Origin: Vulcanimicrobiia bacterium
GTDB taxonomy: Bacteria > Eremiobacterota > Eremiobacteria > Baltobacterales > Baltobacteraceae
Direction: 5' to 3'
Length of the DNA stretch: 64,000 bases
NCBI GenBank assembly: GCA_024281135.1
Contig: JAMXLG010000047.1
Coordinates: 1-64,000, forward strand
Both the position numbers and the translations under genes were made by a program. The notes below the pieces were generated by a model. The model searched no databases. It was not told the DNA's origin and saw only the letters and a list, made by a program, of their open reading frames with translations. How positions within the stretch are numbered: the first letter of the stretch is position 1; every line of letters starts with the position of its first letter. Positions 45,136 to 54,171 of this stretch are shown in pieces.

Positions 45136-46124
45136 TCGAGCTCGAAGCGCTCGCCGAAGCGGCCGGCGCGGAGCTGGTCGATCGCGTCGTGCAGAAACGG
45201 GCGCACGTCGACCCGGCGACGCTCGTGGGTTCGGGCAAGGCGCACGAAATCGCCGATCTCGTGCGCGAGCGCAACGCCGGTCTTGTGCTGGTGCTCAACG
45301 ATCTGCGCCCGCGTCAACGAAAGAATCTCGAGAAAATCATCAGCGTGCCGATCGTCGACCGCACGATGTTGATTCTCGATGTCTTCGCCCGGCACGCGCG
45401 CAGTCGTGAAGGCAAGCTGCAAGTCGAACTCGCGCAACTGCGCTACCGCCAATCAAATCTCATCGGCGTCGGCGCGGATCTGTCGCGACTCGGCGGCGGT
45501 ATCGGGACGCGCGGTCCCGGTGAAACGAAGCTGGAAATCGACCGCCGCCGGATTCAAACGCGAATTAGCGTTTTGCGTCGTCAGCTCGAAACGGTGGAAC
45601 GGCAACGCGGCACCCGCCGAGCGGCTCCGCATAAGGAGCCACTGGTCGCATTGGTTGGCTATACAAACGTGGGCAAGTCATCGCTGCTGAACGCTTTGGC
45701 ACGCAGCGACGCGTACGTCGCGAACCAGCCGTTCGCAACGCTCGATCCGACGATCCGGCGCGTCTTTCTCGACGAAGGCCGGTACGTGCGCTTGGCCGAC
45801 ACGGTCGGGTTCATTACGGACTTGCCGCGCGATCTCGTCAACGCGTTCCGCGCCACACTCGAAGAACTGCGCGAGGCCGACTTGCTCGTTCACGTCCTCG
45901 ACGCGTCGAACCCCGATTGGCCTCGTCAGCGAGAAGCAGTCGATTCGATTTTGCATGAGCTGCAACTCGAGAGCGCACCGCGCATCCTCGTCTTCAATAA
46001 GGTCGACGCCGTGGCACACCATTGCGCACCCGAAGGTGCTGCACTCGCCGTGAGCGCCTATACCGGACAAGGGCTCGACGCGTTGCGGTCCGCGATGGCC
46101 GAGCGGACCGCCGCCCCTGCATAG
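45066..46124 (+). CDS. hflX: GTPase HflX (ribosome-associated)
   Basis: About 352 aa from CTG 45066. N-terminal HflX domain (RTIVVAVDTEDPKRP... LEALAEAAGAELVDRVVQKR), then GADLSRLGGGIGTRGPGETKLE, a short coiled coil, and the G domain with G1 GYTNVGKSS, G3 DTVGF and G4 NKVD. HflX splits stalled ribosomes under stress. The only standard in-frame start (GTG 45189) would remove about 41 conserved residues. The frame is open to a TAA at 45051, and GAGGGA (45055-45060) is spaced 5 nt before CTG 45066, so CTG is the likely initiator (ATT 45081 is a weaker option). Confidence 0.84.
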   Translation: MADRTIVVAVDTEDPKRPLEPELIELEALAEAAGAELVDRVVQKRAHVDPATLVGSGKAHEIADLVRERNAGLVLVLNDLRPRQRKNLEKIISVPIVDRTMLILDVFARHARSREGKLQVELAQLRYRQSNLIGVGADLSRLGGGIGTRGPGETKLEIDRRRIQTRISVLRRQLETVERQRGTRRAAPHKEPLVALVGYTNVGKSSLLNALARSDAYVANQPFATLDPTIRRVFLDEGRYVRLADTVGFITDLPRDLVNAFRATLEELREADLLVHVLDASNPDWPRQREAVDSILHELQLESAPRILVFNKVDAVAHHCAPEGAALAVSAYTGQGLDALRSAMAERTAAPA

Positions 46125-46144
46125 CGAATTCGCGACGTGCTCCC

Positions 46145-46852
46145 ATGCCGCCACTCAAAATCGCGCTCGTATGCGCGCTTCTGTTCTTCACGTCGGCCTG
46201 CGCTGCAGCTGGACGATATCCCGATGACCGATTTGTGGATGCGTCAAATGCCGTGCGACCCTCAGTCGTGTTACTTACGATGAAAGTGCCGCCGGAGAAG
46301 AAAGAAGATAAATACGACGACGAGTACGCAACGGGCATCGTCGTTGCGAGCGGCACTTGGGGCACCGATATCCTCAGCGTTTCGCACGCGGTCGAAGGCG
46401 CATGGGACATCGTCGCAACGGTCGGTAATACAAAGCACATCCCTGTAACGGTCATTGCGCGAGACAAAGATCTCGACGTCGCCCTCCTGCGCACGAAACG
46501 GGGCGGCCTGCGCGTGCTTCCTCTCGGGTCGTCGTCCGATTTGAACATGCAACTCGGCCGCGATGTGGGCCTCGTCGGTTATCCTATTCCGGACGAATTC
46601 GAAGACGAAGATCTCGGGCTAGCTGCTTCATTCAACAGCGGTCACCTCTCGTCGTTGCGCAAGCACGCACTCGAAGTTTCTTTACCGATCGTTCCCGGCG
46701 AAAGCGGAGCGCCGATTTTCCTGATCGACACCGGTGCCGTCATCGGCATCGCTGAATCCCGTTTCGACGACGAGCATTCGATTGGGTTTGCGCTACCGAT
46801 CGACGACGCGAAAACGTTCCTCCACAAACACGATGCCGAACACGGTTTCTAG
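46145..46852 (+). CDS. Trypsin-like (S1C/DegP-related) envelope protease
   Basis: 235 aa with a hydrophobic N-terminal signal ending near C19 (LLFFTSAC), which could be a lipobox. Triad in order: H81 (SVSHAV), D111 (DKDLDVALL) and S187 (PGESGAPIF). There is no PDZ domain, so it is a short stand-alone protease domain. Likely periplasmic quality control. ATG 46145 is preferred over an earlier frame overlapping hflX. Immediately downstream lies the convergent channel-like gene. Confidence 0.8.
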   Translation: MPPLKIALVCALLFFTSACAAAGRYPDDRFVDASNAVRPSVVLLTMKVPPEKKEDKYDDEYATGIVVASGTWGTDILSVSHAVEGAWDIVATVGNTKHIPVTVIARDKDLDVALLRTKRGGLRVLPLGSSSDLNMQLGRDVGLVGYPIPDEFEDEDLGLAASFNSGHLSSLRKHALEVSLPIVPGESGAPIFLIDTGAVIGIAESRFDDEHSIGFALPIDDAKTFLHKHDAEHGF

Positions 46853-46860
46853 CTCCGGCT

Positions 46861-47934
46861 TTAATGCTCGCGGCCCGCGATCGACGAGCGATCGCCAATC
46901 CATCGTAAGGGTGGAATTGAGAAGTAGTGGGCAAGTGCGTTGACGCGACCCGCGTAAGCCGCGCGTAGCCGCGCGAAGCGTTCCCACGCCATGTCGCGGT
47001 CGTGGAGCGTGTAGCCAGCATGTTCTAAGCGATCGCACGCCTCATGGAACTCCTCGACGCGTAGACCCGGGTCTTTGTCGTCGAACGATTGGTGGAAGTA
47101 TTTGGTGAGGTCGCTCGACGCGTGGCGCGCGAGATTGTATAAAATGCGCGCTTCACCAGAGTTCGTTTGGACGGTGGTCAACATCAATGTCGCTGCATCG
47201 AGAAGCGTACCGAGTGTCCCGACCCAGGATTCGTAATCGTGACTCGAACGGAAGTACGCGAGCACGGGATATGCGAGATGCGTCTCCATCAAAAGAGCGC
47301 ACCATGATTGTGCGCTTCGCATAAGTGTCGGTAGTGCGTCGACGGTTCCGGATTCAGCCGCGATGACGAGTAACTCGACGCCGCTTGGCGGCAGGCCGGC
47401 GCGAGCGCCCACGACGACGACGAATTGTTCGCGCGTTTGAAAATTACCGAAGATCGCGAACAGAAACGCCGTCGCCGTACCGACGACGCTGAAGCCCGCT
47501 GCGCCCGCGGCGAGCGACCACATACGCGTCCATCCCGAATGTCCGGCGAAGTCACCGAAACCGATCGTGAAGTATGACGTGCCTGCAAAATACAAGGCTT
47601 CGAAAAATGAATGCAAATGCGGCGTGATGTGTTCGCGCGATCCCCAGAAGATGAGTCCGAACCCGCAAAGAAGCATCAAGGTCCACGCTATCAACAGAAG
47701 TACCAAGGTGAGTGGCGCAAAGAGCGCGAGAAAATTTTCACGCGCATCCTCGTCCCCGCTGTAGAGGCGGAAAGAAAGCGCGGGCCACATTCGCCAGGTC
47801 CAACGCAACCAAACGTGGCTGACCCGGAAGACACGTCCTACCGCGCGTGGAACGATCACCGACTGGAACACGTCGCTCAGCGCAGAGAACACGAACAGCA
47901 TACCGAGGACCGTCAATACGACGCGGACGAGCAT
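46861..47934 (-). CDS. Potassium-channel-like membrane protein with C-terminal domain
   Basis: 357 aa: four hydrophobic segments (about 3-25, 68-95, 110-135 pore region, 138-160). Between the last two is a pore-loop-like TSYFTIGFGDF (T123-I-G-F-G-D128) close to the K+ selectivity filter TVGYGD. After about residue 165 comes a soluble helical domain (FQTREQFVVVVGARAGLPPSGVELLVIAAES) of unknown type, not a recognisable RCK/TrkA-N domain. Divergent from cobU with 41 nt between. Confidence 0.72.
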   Translation of the reverse strand: MLVRVVLTVLGMLFVFSALSDVFQSVIVPRAVGRVFRVSHVWLRWTWRMWPALSFRLYSGDEDARENFLALFAPLTLVLLLIAWTLMLLCGFGLIFWGSREHITPHLHSFFEALYFAGTSYFTIGFGDFAGHSGWTRMWSLAAGAAGFSVVGTATAFLFAIFGNFQTREQFVVVVGARAGLPPSGVELLVIAAESGTVDALPTLMRSAQSWCALLMETHLAYPVLAYFRSSHDYESWVGTLGTLLDAATLMLTTVQTNSGEARILYNLARHASSDLTKYFHQSFDDKDPGLRVEEFHEACDRLEHAGYTLHDRDMAWERFARLRAAYAGRVNALAHYFSIPPLRWIGDRSSIAGREH

Positions 47935-47975
47935 GCGCGGAGTGGTTCAACACCGGCTCGGCGAACGCTTGCGCT

Positions 47976-48554
47976 ATGCCGGTGACGCTCGTGACCGGGC
48001 CCGTTCGGTCCGGAAAAAGCCGTTACGTTCTGCAAATAGCCGCGCAGGCGCAAGGGCGCGTACGCTACGTCGCGACAGCAATTCGAGACGACGCCGACGA
48101 TGAATGGGTGGCGCGCTTGCGGCGCCACATGCAAGACCGCCCGGCGAACTGGGAGAGTATCGAAGCGGCCGAGATCAGCCACAGCGAGTTGCTCGAGATC
48201 TTCAGCGAAGCACGAGACGGTGAATGCGTCGTCGTCGACGCGTTAGGGACGTGGATTGCCGCGCGCATTGCCACCCACCTCGATGCATTCGAGCGTGATT
48301 TTGCGGCATTTGAGAACCAGATTGATAGCGAGGCCGCTGAAATTGCCGACGCCATGCTGGCGTCGCACGCGCACGTCATTGTCGTAACAGAAGAAGTCGG
48401 CTGGGACATCGTGCCGGCGGCAGCATCAGCGCGGCTCTTCAGAGACGTCCTGGGACGAATGAAACAGCGGTTGGCGGCAAAAGCGCGTCACGCATACCTC
48501 GTCGTATGCGGATACGCTCTCGATCTACGTGCACTCGGTGTGAACATCGGATGA
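47976..48554 (+). CDS. cobU: Adenosylcobinamide kinase/guanylyltransferase
   Basis: 192-aa P-loop enzyme that phosphorylates and then guanylates adenosylcobinamide in B12 nucleotide-loop assembly. Walker A GPVRSGKS (8-15), the VDALGTW segment (about 92) and the TEEVGWDIVP motif typical of CobU/CobP. ATG 47976 is used; an upstream frame is rejected. It overlaps the antiporter start by ATGA. As a lone salvage gene near btu genes it implies uptake and remodelling of cobinamide, not de novo corrin synthesis in this window. Confidence 0.87.
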   Translation: MPVTLVTGPVRSGKSRYVLQIAAQAQGRVRYVATAIRDDADDEWVARLRRHMQDRPANWESIEAAEISHSELLEIFSEARDGECVVVDALGTWIAARIATHLDAFERDFAAFENQIDSEAAEIADAMLASHAHVIVVTEEVGWDIVPAAASARLFRDVLGRMKQRLAAKARHAYLVVCGYALDLRALGVNIG

Positions 48555-50143
48555 GCGCAGCGCTGCTGCTCGTGGTGCTCCTCTGCGCCACCGTCGCGGC
48601 AGCGATTCTTGCAAAGCGCGTCAACGTGCCTTATCCGATTGCGTTTGTACTCGGCGGCCTTTTGCTCGCGTTCGTCCCGAACATGCCCGAACCGCGCATC
48701 GATCCGCAGTTGATTTTTCTCCTCGTCCTTCCGCCGTTATTGCATGCCGGCGGATGGGCGACCGATCTCTTTGAATTCAGGCGTAACGTTCGGCCGATTA
48801 CGCTGCTTGCGATTGGACTCGTCGTTTTCAGCACGGTCGTAACCGCCGTGATCGCCCACGCGTTGATTCACCTTGACTGGGCGATGGCGTTCGTTCTCGG
48901 TGCCGTCGTTTCCCCGCCCGACGCGGTCGCAGCCGAAGCCGTATTCGAACGTATGTCGGTGCCGCGGCGCATCGTCGCAGTGCTCACCGGAGAGGGACTC
49001 CTCAACGACGCGACGGCGCTCGTGCTCTATCGATTTGCGCTCGTTGCTGCGGTGACGGGAACGTTTTCGGTCGTCAAGGCGTTGTTGTCGTTTCCCATCG
49101 TTGTTATCGGCGGCATCGTCATCGGGTTGCTAGCGGGAGTCTTCATAGAGTTCGTGCTGCGAATACTCATGAGTCAACAGCTCGAAGATGCAACGATCTC
49201 CAACGTCATCGTTCTCATCGCACCCTACGCATCATATCTGCCGGCCGATGCGATTGGCGTCTCCGGCGTCCTTGCGACCGTGACGACAGGGATTTACTTG
49301 AACCGGCGGGCGGCGCAAATATCCTCATCCGAAGGACGCGTCGTCGGGAGCGCCGTGTGGAATATGATGATCTTTCTGCTCAATGCACTCGTCTTTTTGC
49401 TCATTGGACTCGAGCTTCCGCGCATCACGAGTTCGCTCGGTAATTCGTTTACGCGATTCGCACTCGATGGTCTGCTCATCAGCATTGCAGTCATCCTGAT
49501 TCGCATCATTTGGGTTTATCCCGCGGTATGGCTTCCGCGCGCGCTCTTCAAGCGCATTCGTATCAATGATCCCTTGCCGCCGTGGCGATGGGTTGCCGTG
49601 ATCTCGTGGGCAGGCATGCGCGGTATCGTATCACTCGCCGCGGCGCTTGCTATTCCGTTTACCGACTCATCCGGCAATCCGCTGAGCGGCCGCGCCGAGA
49701 TTATTTTCATCACGTTGTGCGTCATCGTCGTGACGCTAATCTTCCAAGGATTGACGCTTAGCCCGATCATCGCGTGGCTCGGCGTCAGCGAGACGGCAAA
49801 TTTGCAGAAGCGAGAATCGAAGCTGCGCATTCGGGCACTCGAGGCCGGGGTGCGGCAATTGCACGACCTCGAGCCGACGTTTCATAGCTCGTCAGAATGG
49901 GAGGCCGCGGGACGTCTACTCAACGAGTATGAGACGCGCATCGAGCACCTTCGCGGGCACCTGAGAGAGGATATCGCGGAAGAAGAAAAACTTGCGAACG
50001 AGACCGATCATCGCTTGCAACAAGCGCTTCTCGAAGCGGAGCGCAACGAGATTGCGCGGCTGCGAATGAGCGGAGACATACCGGACGATATCTTCCGCTC
50101 GATCGCCTACGACTTGGATCTAGCGCAGCTACGGCTGCGGTGA
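48551..50143 (+). CDS. Na+/H+ antiporter, CPA1/NhaP family
   Basis: 530-aa transporter with about 12 hydrophobic helices and the CPA1 core: GGLLLAFVPNMPEPRIDPQLI, AVVSPPDAVAAEAV, GEGLLNDATALVL, and GMRGIVSLAAALAIPF. A long charged cytoplasmic tail follows the last helix (from about 435). It exchanges Na+ or K+ for protons in pH and salt homeostasis. ATGA overlap with cobU, so the two are co-transcribed although functionally different. Confidence 0.9.
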   Translation: MSAALLLVVLLCATVAAAILAKRVNVPYPIAFVLGGLLLAFVPNMPEPRIDPQLIFLLVLPPLLHAGGWATDLFEFRRNVRPITLLAIGLVVFSTVVTAVIAHALIHLDWAMAFVLGAVVSPPDAVAAEAVFERMSVPRRIVAVLTGEGLLNDATALVLYRFALVAAVTGTFSVVKALLSFPIVVIGGIVIGLLAGVFIEFVLRILMSQQLEDATISNVIVLIAPYASYLPADAIGVSGVLATVTTGIYLNRRAAQISSSEGRVVGSAVWNMMIFLLNALVFLLIGLELPRITSSLGNSFTRFALDGLLISIAVILIRIIWVYPAVWLPRALFKRIRINDPLPPWRWVAVISWAGMRGIVSLAAALAIPFTDSSGNPLSGRAEIIFITLCVIVVTLIFQGLTLSPIIAWLGVSETANLQKRESKLRIRALEAGVRQLHDLEPTFHSSSEWEAAGRLLNEYETRIEHLRGHLREDIAEEEKLANETDHRLQQALLEAERNEIARLRMSGDIPDDIFRSIAYDLDLAQLRLR

Positions 50144-50626
50144 CGTAGCCGGCGCCGGCGTAACGGCGGCTGATGGCGCTGGCGCCGCACCCGGGCTCGC
50201 GCTTGCCTGCGGTGCTTCGGGATTATACGTCGGTTCTTCGCTCACTTGCGGCGTCGGTGTGGGCGGCGGAGGGAGCGTCGGGACGGAAGCCGGCTTCGTG
50301 ATCGGGACCAAGCGAAGATAGCCCGCTTGCGCGATCTCGTTTTTGCGGACGCGAATCGGCGCGGAAACCGTCGAGAATCCAGGCATGCGCGCGGTGATCG
50401 TCTGCTGCCCGATTGGGATGCGGGGCAGGGTGAACGCGCCGTTCCCGTCAGCGGTTGCCGTGAAGAGCGAACCTACCGAGATAATGGCGTTCGCGATGGG
50501 ACGGTTCGTCATCGCGTCGAGCACTCGTCCCGAGACCTGACCGAAGTCTTGCACGCCGACGACGCCGTTGTTGCAGCTATCGGCAACAGTTAAAAGAAAG
50601 ACGAAGCCAAGAAGCAATCTGCGCAT
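50129..50626 (-). CDS. Exported carboxypeptidase-regulatory-like (CarboxypepD_reg) protein
   Basis: 165 aa: short signal (MRRLLLGFVFLLTVADSC, with a cysteine that may be a non-canonical lipid site), a beta-sandwich domain GQVSGRVLDAMTNRPIANAIISVGSLFTATADGNGAF... (CarboxypepD_reg-like, an Ig-type add-on domain), and a Pro/Ala-rich disordered tail. Its 3' end overlaps the antiporter gene convergently by 15 nt. Probably a secreted or surface-attached binding module; no enzymatic motif. Confidence 0.72.
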   Translation of the reverse strand: MRRLLLGFVFLLTVADSCNNGVVGVQDFGQVSGRVLDAMTNRPIANAIISVGSLFTATADGNGAFTLPRIPIGQQTITARMPGFSTVSAPIRVRKNEIAQAGYLRLVPITKPASVPTLPPPPTPTPQVSEEPTYNPEAPQASASPGAAPAPSAAVTPAPATSPQP

Positions 50627-50715
50627 ATGATAACGATACCAGACTCATCCAATGGCTCGCTAGCACCCGTCCAAACCCGAGATTTGGCTGGGCAATTACC
50701 CAGGTAAACGCACTC

Positions 50716-50737
50716 GCTTGTGAAAAATTTCACAAGC
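50716..50737. promoter_or_regulatory. 22-nt palindrome with a CRP/FNR-type core directly before nuoA
   Basis: Perfect 10-bp arms around a 2-nt centre; the core is TGTGA (50719-50723), six bases, TCACA (50730-50734), which equals the CRP/FNR-family half-site arrangement. It ends one base before the nuoA ATG (50739). No Shine-Dalgarno is seen between it and the start. A separate 5-bp inverted repeat CTGGG/CCCAG lies at 50688-50703. No convincing -10/-35 pair is evident upstream of nuoA. Confidence 0.6.
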
Positions 50738-50738
50738 C

Positions 50739-51092
50739 ATGAACCCGTATGGACCGGTAGGAATTTACCTCGTCGTCGCGCTCGCGGCGGCACTGTTGTT
50801 CACCTTCTTGCCCGGATTGCTCGGGCGCGCGAAGCCCAATCCGCAGAAACAGGACGCGTACGAATGCGGCGTCGAGCCGACATCGGCCGTCGCCGGACGG
50901 TTTCCCGTCCGCTTCTATCTGATTGCGATGCTCTTTGTGATCTTCGATGTTGAAGCCGCGTCGTTCTATCCGTGGGCCGTCCAAATGCACGCGCTGCGCG
51001 TGTTCGGCCTCATCGAGATTCTCATCTTCGTGATCGTGCTCGCAATTGGATACGCGTACGTGTGGAAGAAGGGTGGCTTTCAGTGGAGATAG
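50739..51092 (+). CDS. nuoA: NADH-quinone oxidoreductase subunit A
   Basis: 117-aa membrane subunit with three helices; the [11 protein letters not shown] loop and [20 protein letters not shown] match NuoA. It helps join the hydrophilic and membrane arms at the quinone site. ATG follows a CRP-like palindrome with no clear ribosome-binding site. It overlaps nuoB by 10 nt, beginning the operon nuoABCDEFGHIJKLMN. Confidence 0.93.
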   Translation: MNPYGPVGIYLVVALAAALLFTFLPGLLGRAKPNPQKQDAYECGVEPTSAVAGRFPVRFYLIAMLFVIFDVEAASFYPWAVQMHALRVFGLIEILIFVIVLAIGYAYVWKKGGFQWR

Positions 51093-51562
51093 GTCCGGGG
51101 CAATTCCTCCTCGCGCGACTCGATGATGTCGCGCGATGGGCGCAGAGCTCATCGGTGTGGCCGCTCACCATGGGCCTAGCGTGCTGCGCAATCGAGATGA
51201 TGTCCGTGACGTCGGCCGAGTACGACATCGCGCGTTTGGGCTCGGAAGTCTTCCGTAGTTCGCCACGTCAAGCCGACCTCATGATCGTCTCCGGCCGCGT
51301 TGCGCAAAAGATGGCGCCGGTCGTGAAACGCCTTTACGATCAGATGGCCGACCCGAAGTGGGTGATCTCGATGGGCGCTTGCGCGAGTTCGGGCGGCGTC
51401 TTCGATAATTACGCCGTCGTTCAAGGTATCGACACGATCATTCCCGTCGACGTCTACGTTCCGGGTTGCCCGCCCACGCCCGACGGCTTGTTGTACGCCG
51501 TCAATTTGATTCAACAGCAGATCCGTGAAGGTGGCCGCGGCGGCATTTTAGCCCGGTCGTAA
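51083..51562 (+). CDS. nuoB: NADH-quinone oxidoreductase subunit B
   Basis: 159-aa peripheral subunit holding the N2 [4Fe-4S] cluster, using the cysteine pair C34/C35 ([10 protein letters not shown]), C100 (GACASSGG) and C129 (VPGCPPTP), the terminal electron donor to quinone. GTG start at 51083 overlaps nuoA by 10 nt; an earlier in-frame ATG is antisense to no known start and gives no extra conserved residues. Co-transcribed with nuoC. Confidence 0.94.
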   Translation: MEIGPGQFLLARLDDVARWAQSSSVWPLTMGLACCAIEMMSVTSAEYDIARLGSEVFRSSPRQADLMIVSGRVAQKMAPVVKRLYDQMADPKWVISMGACASSGGVFDNYAVVQGIDTIIPVDVYVPGCPPTPDGLLYAVNLIQQQIREGGRGGILARS

Positions 51563-51572
51563 GGAAAACACG

Positions 51573-52175
51573 ATGCCCAGTACACAACAGCCGCCGATCG
51601 CGGGTGCCGCGATCGATCCCCCGAGCGTGCGCCCGGCGATCGATGATGCCCTCATCGAACGTGTCGAGCCGCAAGCATTGCACGCGCGTTTGGAAGCACT
51701 TAAAGCGGAAGGCTACACGATGCTGCTCGATCTCGGCGCGGTGGATTATTTGCCGCGCGAGCCGCGCTTCGACGTCGTCTTTCATCTATTGAAGATGCCG
51801 GTGAAATCGGCAACCGTACAGCAACTCGGCGCGCCGCAACGCCTGCGCGTGCTCTGCGGCCTTCGCGACGGCGAGCATTTGCCGACGGTGATGGATCTGT
51901 GGCGCAACGCGGACTGGGCCGAGCGCGAAATCTTCGATCTTTTCGGCATCGTCTTCGACGGTCACGTCGATCTGCGCCGCATTCAGATGCCATACGACTG
52001 GGAAGGCCATCCGCTGCGAAAAGATTATCCGCTGCGCGGACCGGCGCGCGAACGCTCGCCGCGCCCGTCATTTGCACTCAAGAGCAACGTGCAAGCCGGC
52101 ACACCGCCGACGGGCCGCACGCTCGAAGCGTTGCAAGAACAGGTTAAGCGCGCGCGCGAGGAGGACGGCAAGTGA
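51573..52175 (+). CDS. nuoC: NADH-quinone oxidoreductase subunit C
   Basis: 200-aa hydrophilic subunit; the conserved [24 protein letters not shown] and [16 protein letters not shown] segments mark it as NuoC. The N-terminal 25 residues (Pro/Ala-rich) are less typical. It packs against NuoD in the peripheral arm. Its stop overlaps the nuoD GTG start (GTGA). Confidence 0.92.
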   Translation: MPSTQQPPIAGAAIDPPSVRPAIDDALIERVEPQALHARLEALKAEGYTMLLDLGAVDYLPREPRFDVVFHLLKMPVKSATVQQLGAPQRLRVLCGLRDGEHLPTVMDLWRNADWAEREIFDLFGIVFDGHVDLRRIQMPYDWEGHPLRKDYPLRGPARERSPRPSFALKSNVQAGTPPTGRTLEALQEQVKRAREEDGK

Positions 52176-53392
52176 GTATGTCGACCACTCCGCTGACGCC
52201 GGAGATCGTTTCACAAGAAGGCAACGCGATGGTCCTCTCGATGGGACCACAGCATCCCTCGACGCACGGCGTGCTGCAGATCATGCTCGAGATCGAAGGC
52301 GAATCAGTCGTCAAAGCCGAGCCCGAAATCGGGTACCTGCACACCGGCATCGAAAAAAACATGGAGAATCTGTTTTGGTCGCACGGGCAGACCAATGCAG
52401 AACGCATGGATTATCTCGCGCCCTCTTCGAACGCACTCTGTTACGCGCTCGCGGTTGAAAGACTGCTCGGTATTACCGACCGCATTCCCGAGCGCGCGCA
52501 GCACGTTCGCGTGCTCTCAGCTGAATTGACCCGCATTGCATCGCACTGCGTGTGGCTTGGAACGCACGGCATCGACCTCGGGGCGATCTCCGTGTTTTTC
52601 TACTGTTTCGATCTGCGCGAGAACATTCTCGATCTGCAAGAGGCAGCGGGCGGTGCGCGCATGCACCCGAATTACATTCGGGTCGGCGGACTCAACGGTG
52701 ATTTGCCCGACGGCTATCTCGACAGACTCGATGCGGTGATCGCGAAGTTCCCCGGGCGCATGAGAGAATTGCGCGGTCTGCTGCAAGCGAACCCGATCTT
52801 TCAAGACCGCACGATCGACGTGGGTTTCATAAGCGCGGAAGATGCAGTGCAATGGGGCGTGACCGGTCCGCCGCTGCGCGGCAGCGGTATCGCCTACGAT
52901 GTCCGCAAAGCGTATCCGTACTCGGGTTACGATCAGTTCCAATTCGACATCCCGACGCGCACGGAAGGCGACGCGTATGCGCGTTTCCTCGTGCGTCTCG
53001 ATGAAATGGAAGAGTCGATGCGTATCATCGAACAGGTACGCAAGAAGCTCGACGCGCCGGGTCCGATTGCCATCGACGATCCGAAGATCTTCGCGCCGCC
53101 CAAAGAGACGATCGCGCTCTCGATGGAAGCGCTGATCCATCACTTCAAGATCGTCAGCGAAGGCTTCCGCGTGCCGCCGGGCGACGTGTATCAGTCGATC
53201 GAGGGTCCGCGCGGCGAACTCGGTTATTATATCGTGAGCAACGGTGAGAACCGGCCGTACCGCGTACGCACGCGTCCGCCGAGTCTCTATAATTTGCAGT
53301 GCCTCAAGGGCATGGCGCCGGGCAATCTGATCGCCGATTTGGTCGTTATGATCGGTTCGCTCGACCCGGTCTTCGGTGAGGTCGATCGCTAA
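52172..53392 (+). CDS. nuoD: NADH-quinone oxidoreductase subunit D
   Basis: 406-aa 49-kDa-type subunit, part of the quinone pocket: [48 protein letters not shown], and the C-terminal [40 protein letters not shown] start overlaps nuoC; its TAA overlaps the nuoE ATG. Confidence 0.94.
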   Translation: MSMSTTPLTPEIVSQEGNAMVLSMGPQHPSTHGVLQIMLEIEGESVVKAEPEIGYLHTGIEKNMENLFWSHGQTNAERMDYLAPSSNALCYALAVERLLGITDRIPERAQHVRVLSAELTRIASHCVWLGTHGIDLGAISVFFYCFDLRENILDLQEAAGGARMHPNYIRVGGLNGDLPDGYLDRLDAVIAKFPGRMRELRGLLQANPIFQDRTIDVGFISAEDAVQWGVTGPPLRGSGIAYDVRKAYPYSGYDQFQFDIPTRTEGDAYARFLVRLDEMEESMRIIEQVRKKLDAPGPIAIDDPKIFAPPKETIALSMEALIHHFKIVSEGFRVPPGDVYQSIEGPRGELGYYIVSNGENRPYRVRTRPPSLYNLQCLKGMAPGNLIADLVVMIGSLDPVFGEVDR

Positions 53393-54171
53393 TGGATCAA
53401 CTCGATTTCACGCAATTGTACGAACAGCTACGTCCACAATGTGGTGCGCTGATCGCGCAATACGAAGAGAAGCGCTCGGCGCTCTTGCCCTTGATACATC
53501 TCTTTCAAGAGCATGAGGGCTACGTCTCGGACAGCGCCGTGCGGGCAACAGCCGAGATGCTCGACGTCACGCCGGCAGTCGTTGAATCGACGGTGTCGTT
53601 CTATACGCTGTTTTTCCGGAAGCCGGTCGGCAAATACATGCTGCAAGTTTGCCGCGGTTTGATGTGCGAAGTTCGCGGGGCGGAAGACATCATGGCGTAC
53701 TTCCGCGAGAAGCTCGGCATCGGCCATCTCGAAACGACAGACGACGGATTGTTCTCGTACGAAGAAGTCGAGTGTCTTGCGGCCTGCGATCGCGCTACGT
53801 GCATGCAAGTCAATCTCGAATTCGTGTACGATTTGACACCCGAGATGATCGACCAAATGCTCGACGCGATGCGCGCCGGCGCCTATAAGACGAAGCCCAT
53901 GGTGCAAACCGCGATACCGGAACGCACTTGGAAAGTCAAGCAGGACACGCAAGTCGGTACCGGACGCAAATCACCGGGCACGCTGAATTCGAGCGAACCG
54001 AACAACGCAGGCGGCGTCGGCGATCCGAGCGGCATTATCATGCTGGATCGTTTCGTCACGCGCGACGTGTCGTTCACCGGGCGCACGAAGGAGCGCACCG
54101 TGCGTGAATCTCGCGGCGTCTACGAAGTCACCGAGGAAGAAGAAGGGACGAACGGCCATGCCGGTCACTAA
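53392..54171 (+). CDS. nuoE: NADH-quinone oxidoreductase subunit E with extended C-terminus
   Basis: 259 aa. Residues 1-165 are the thioredoxin-fold NuoE holding [2Fe-2S] cluster N1a via C87, C92, C128 and C132 (CRGLMC and CLAAC). The C-terminal 95 residues have no counterpart in the usual 160-170-aa NuoE: a low-complexity basic/Gly/Asn region, then SGIIMLDRFVTRDVSFTGRTKERTVRES and an acidic EEEEGTNGHAGH end. It overlaps the nuoF start by 14 nt. Confidence 0.9.
   Translation: MDQLDFTQLYEQLRPQCGALIAQYEEKRSALLPLIHLFQEHEGYVSDSAVRATAEMLDVTPAVVESTVSFYTLFFRKPVGKYMLQVCRGLMCEVRGAEDIMAYFREKLGIGHLETTDDGLFSYEEVECLAACDRATCMQVNLEFVYDLTPEMIDQMLDAMRAGAYKTKPMVQTAIPERTWKVKQDTQVGTGRKSPGTLNSSEPNNAGGVGDPSGIIMLDRFVTRDVSFTGRTKERTVRESRGVYEVTEEEEGTNGHAGH

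Noticed and set aside
50688..50703. 5-bp inverted repeat CTGGG/CCCAG as a terminator or operator
   Set aside because: The stem is short, lacks a T-run and has no link to a gene end; treated as chance.
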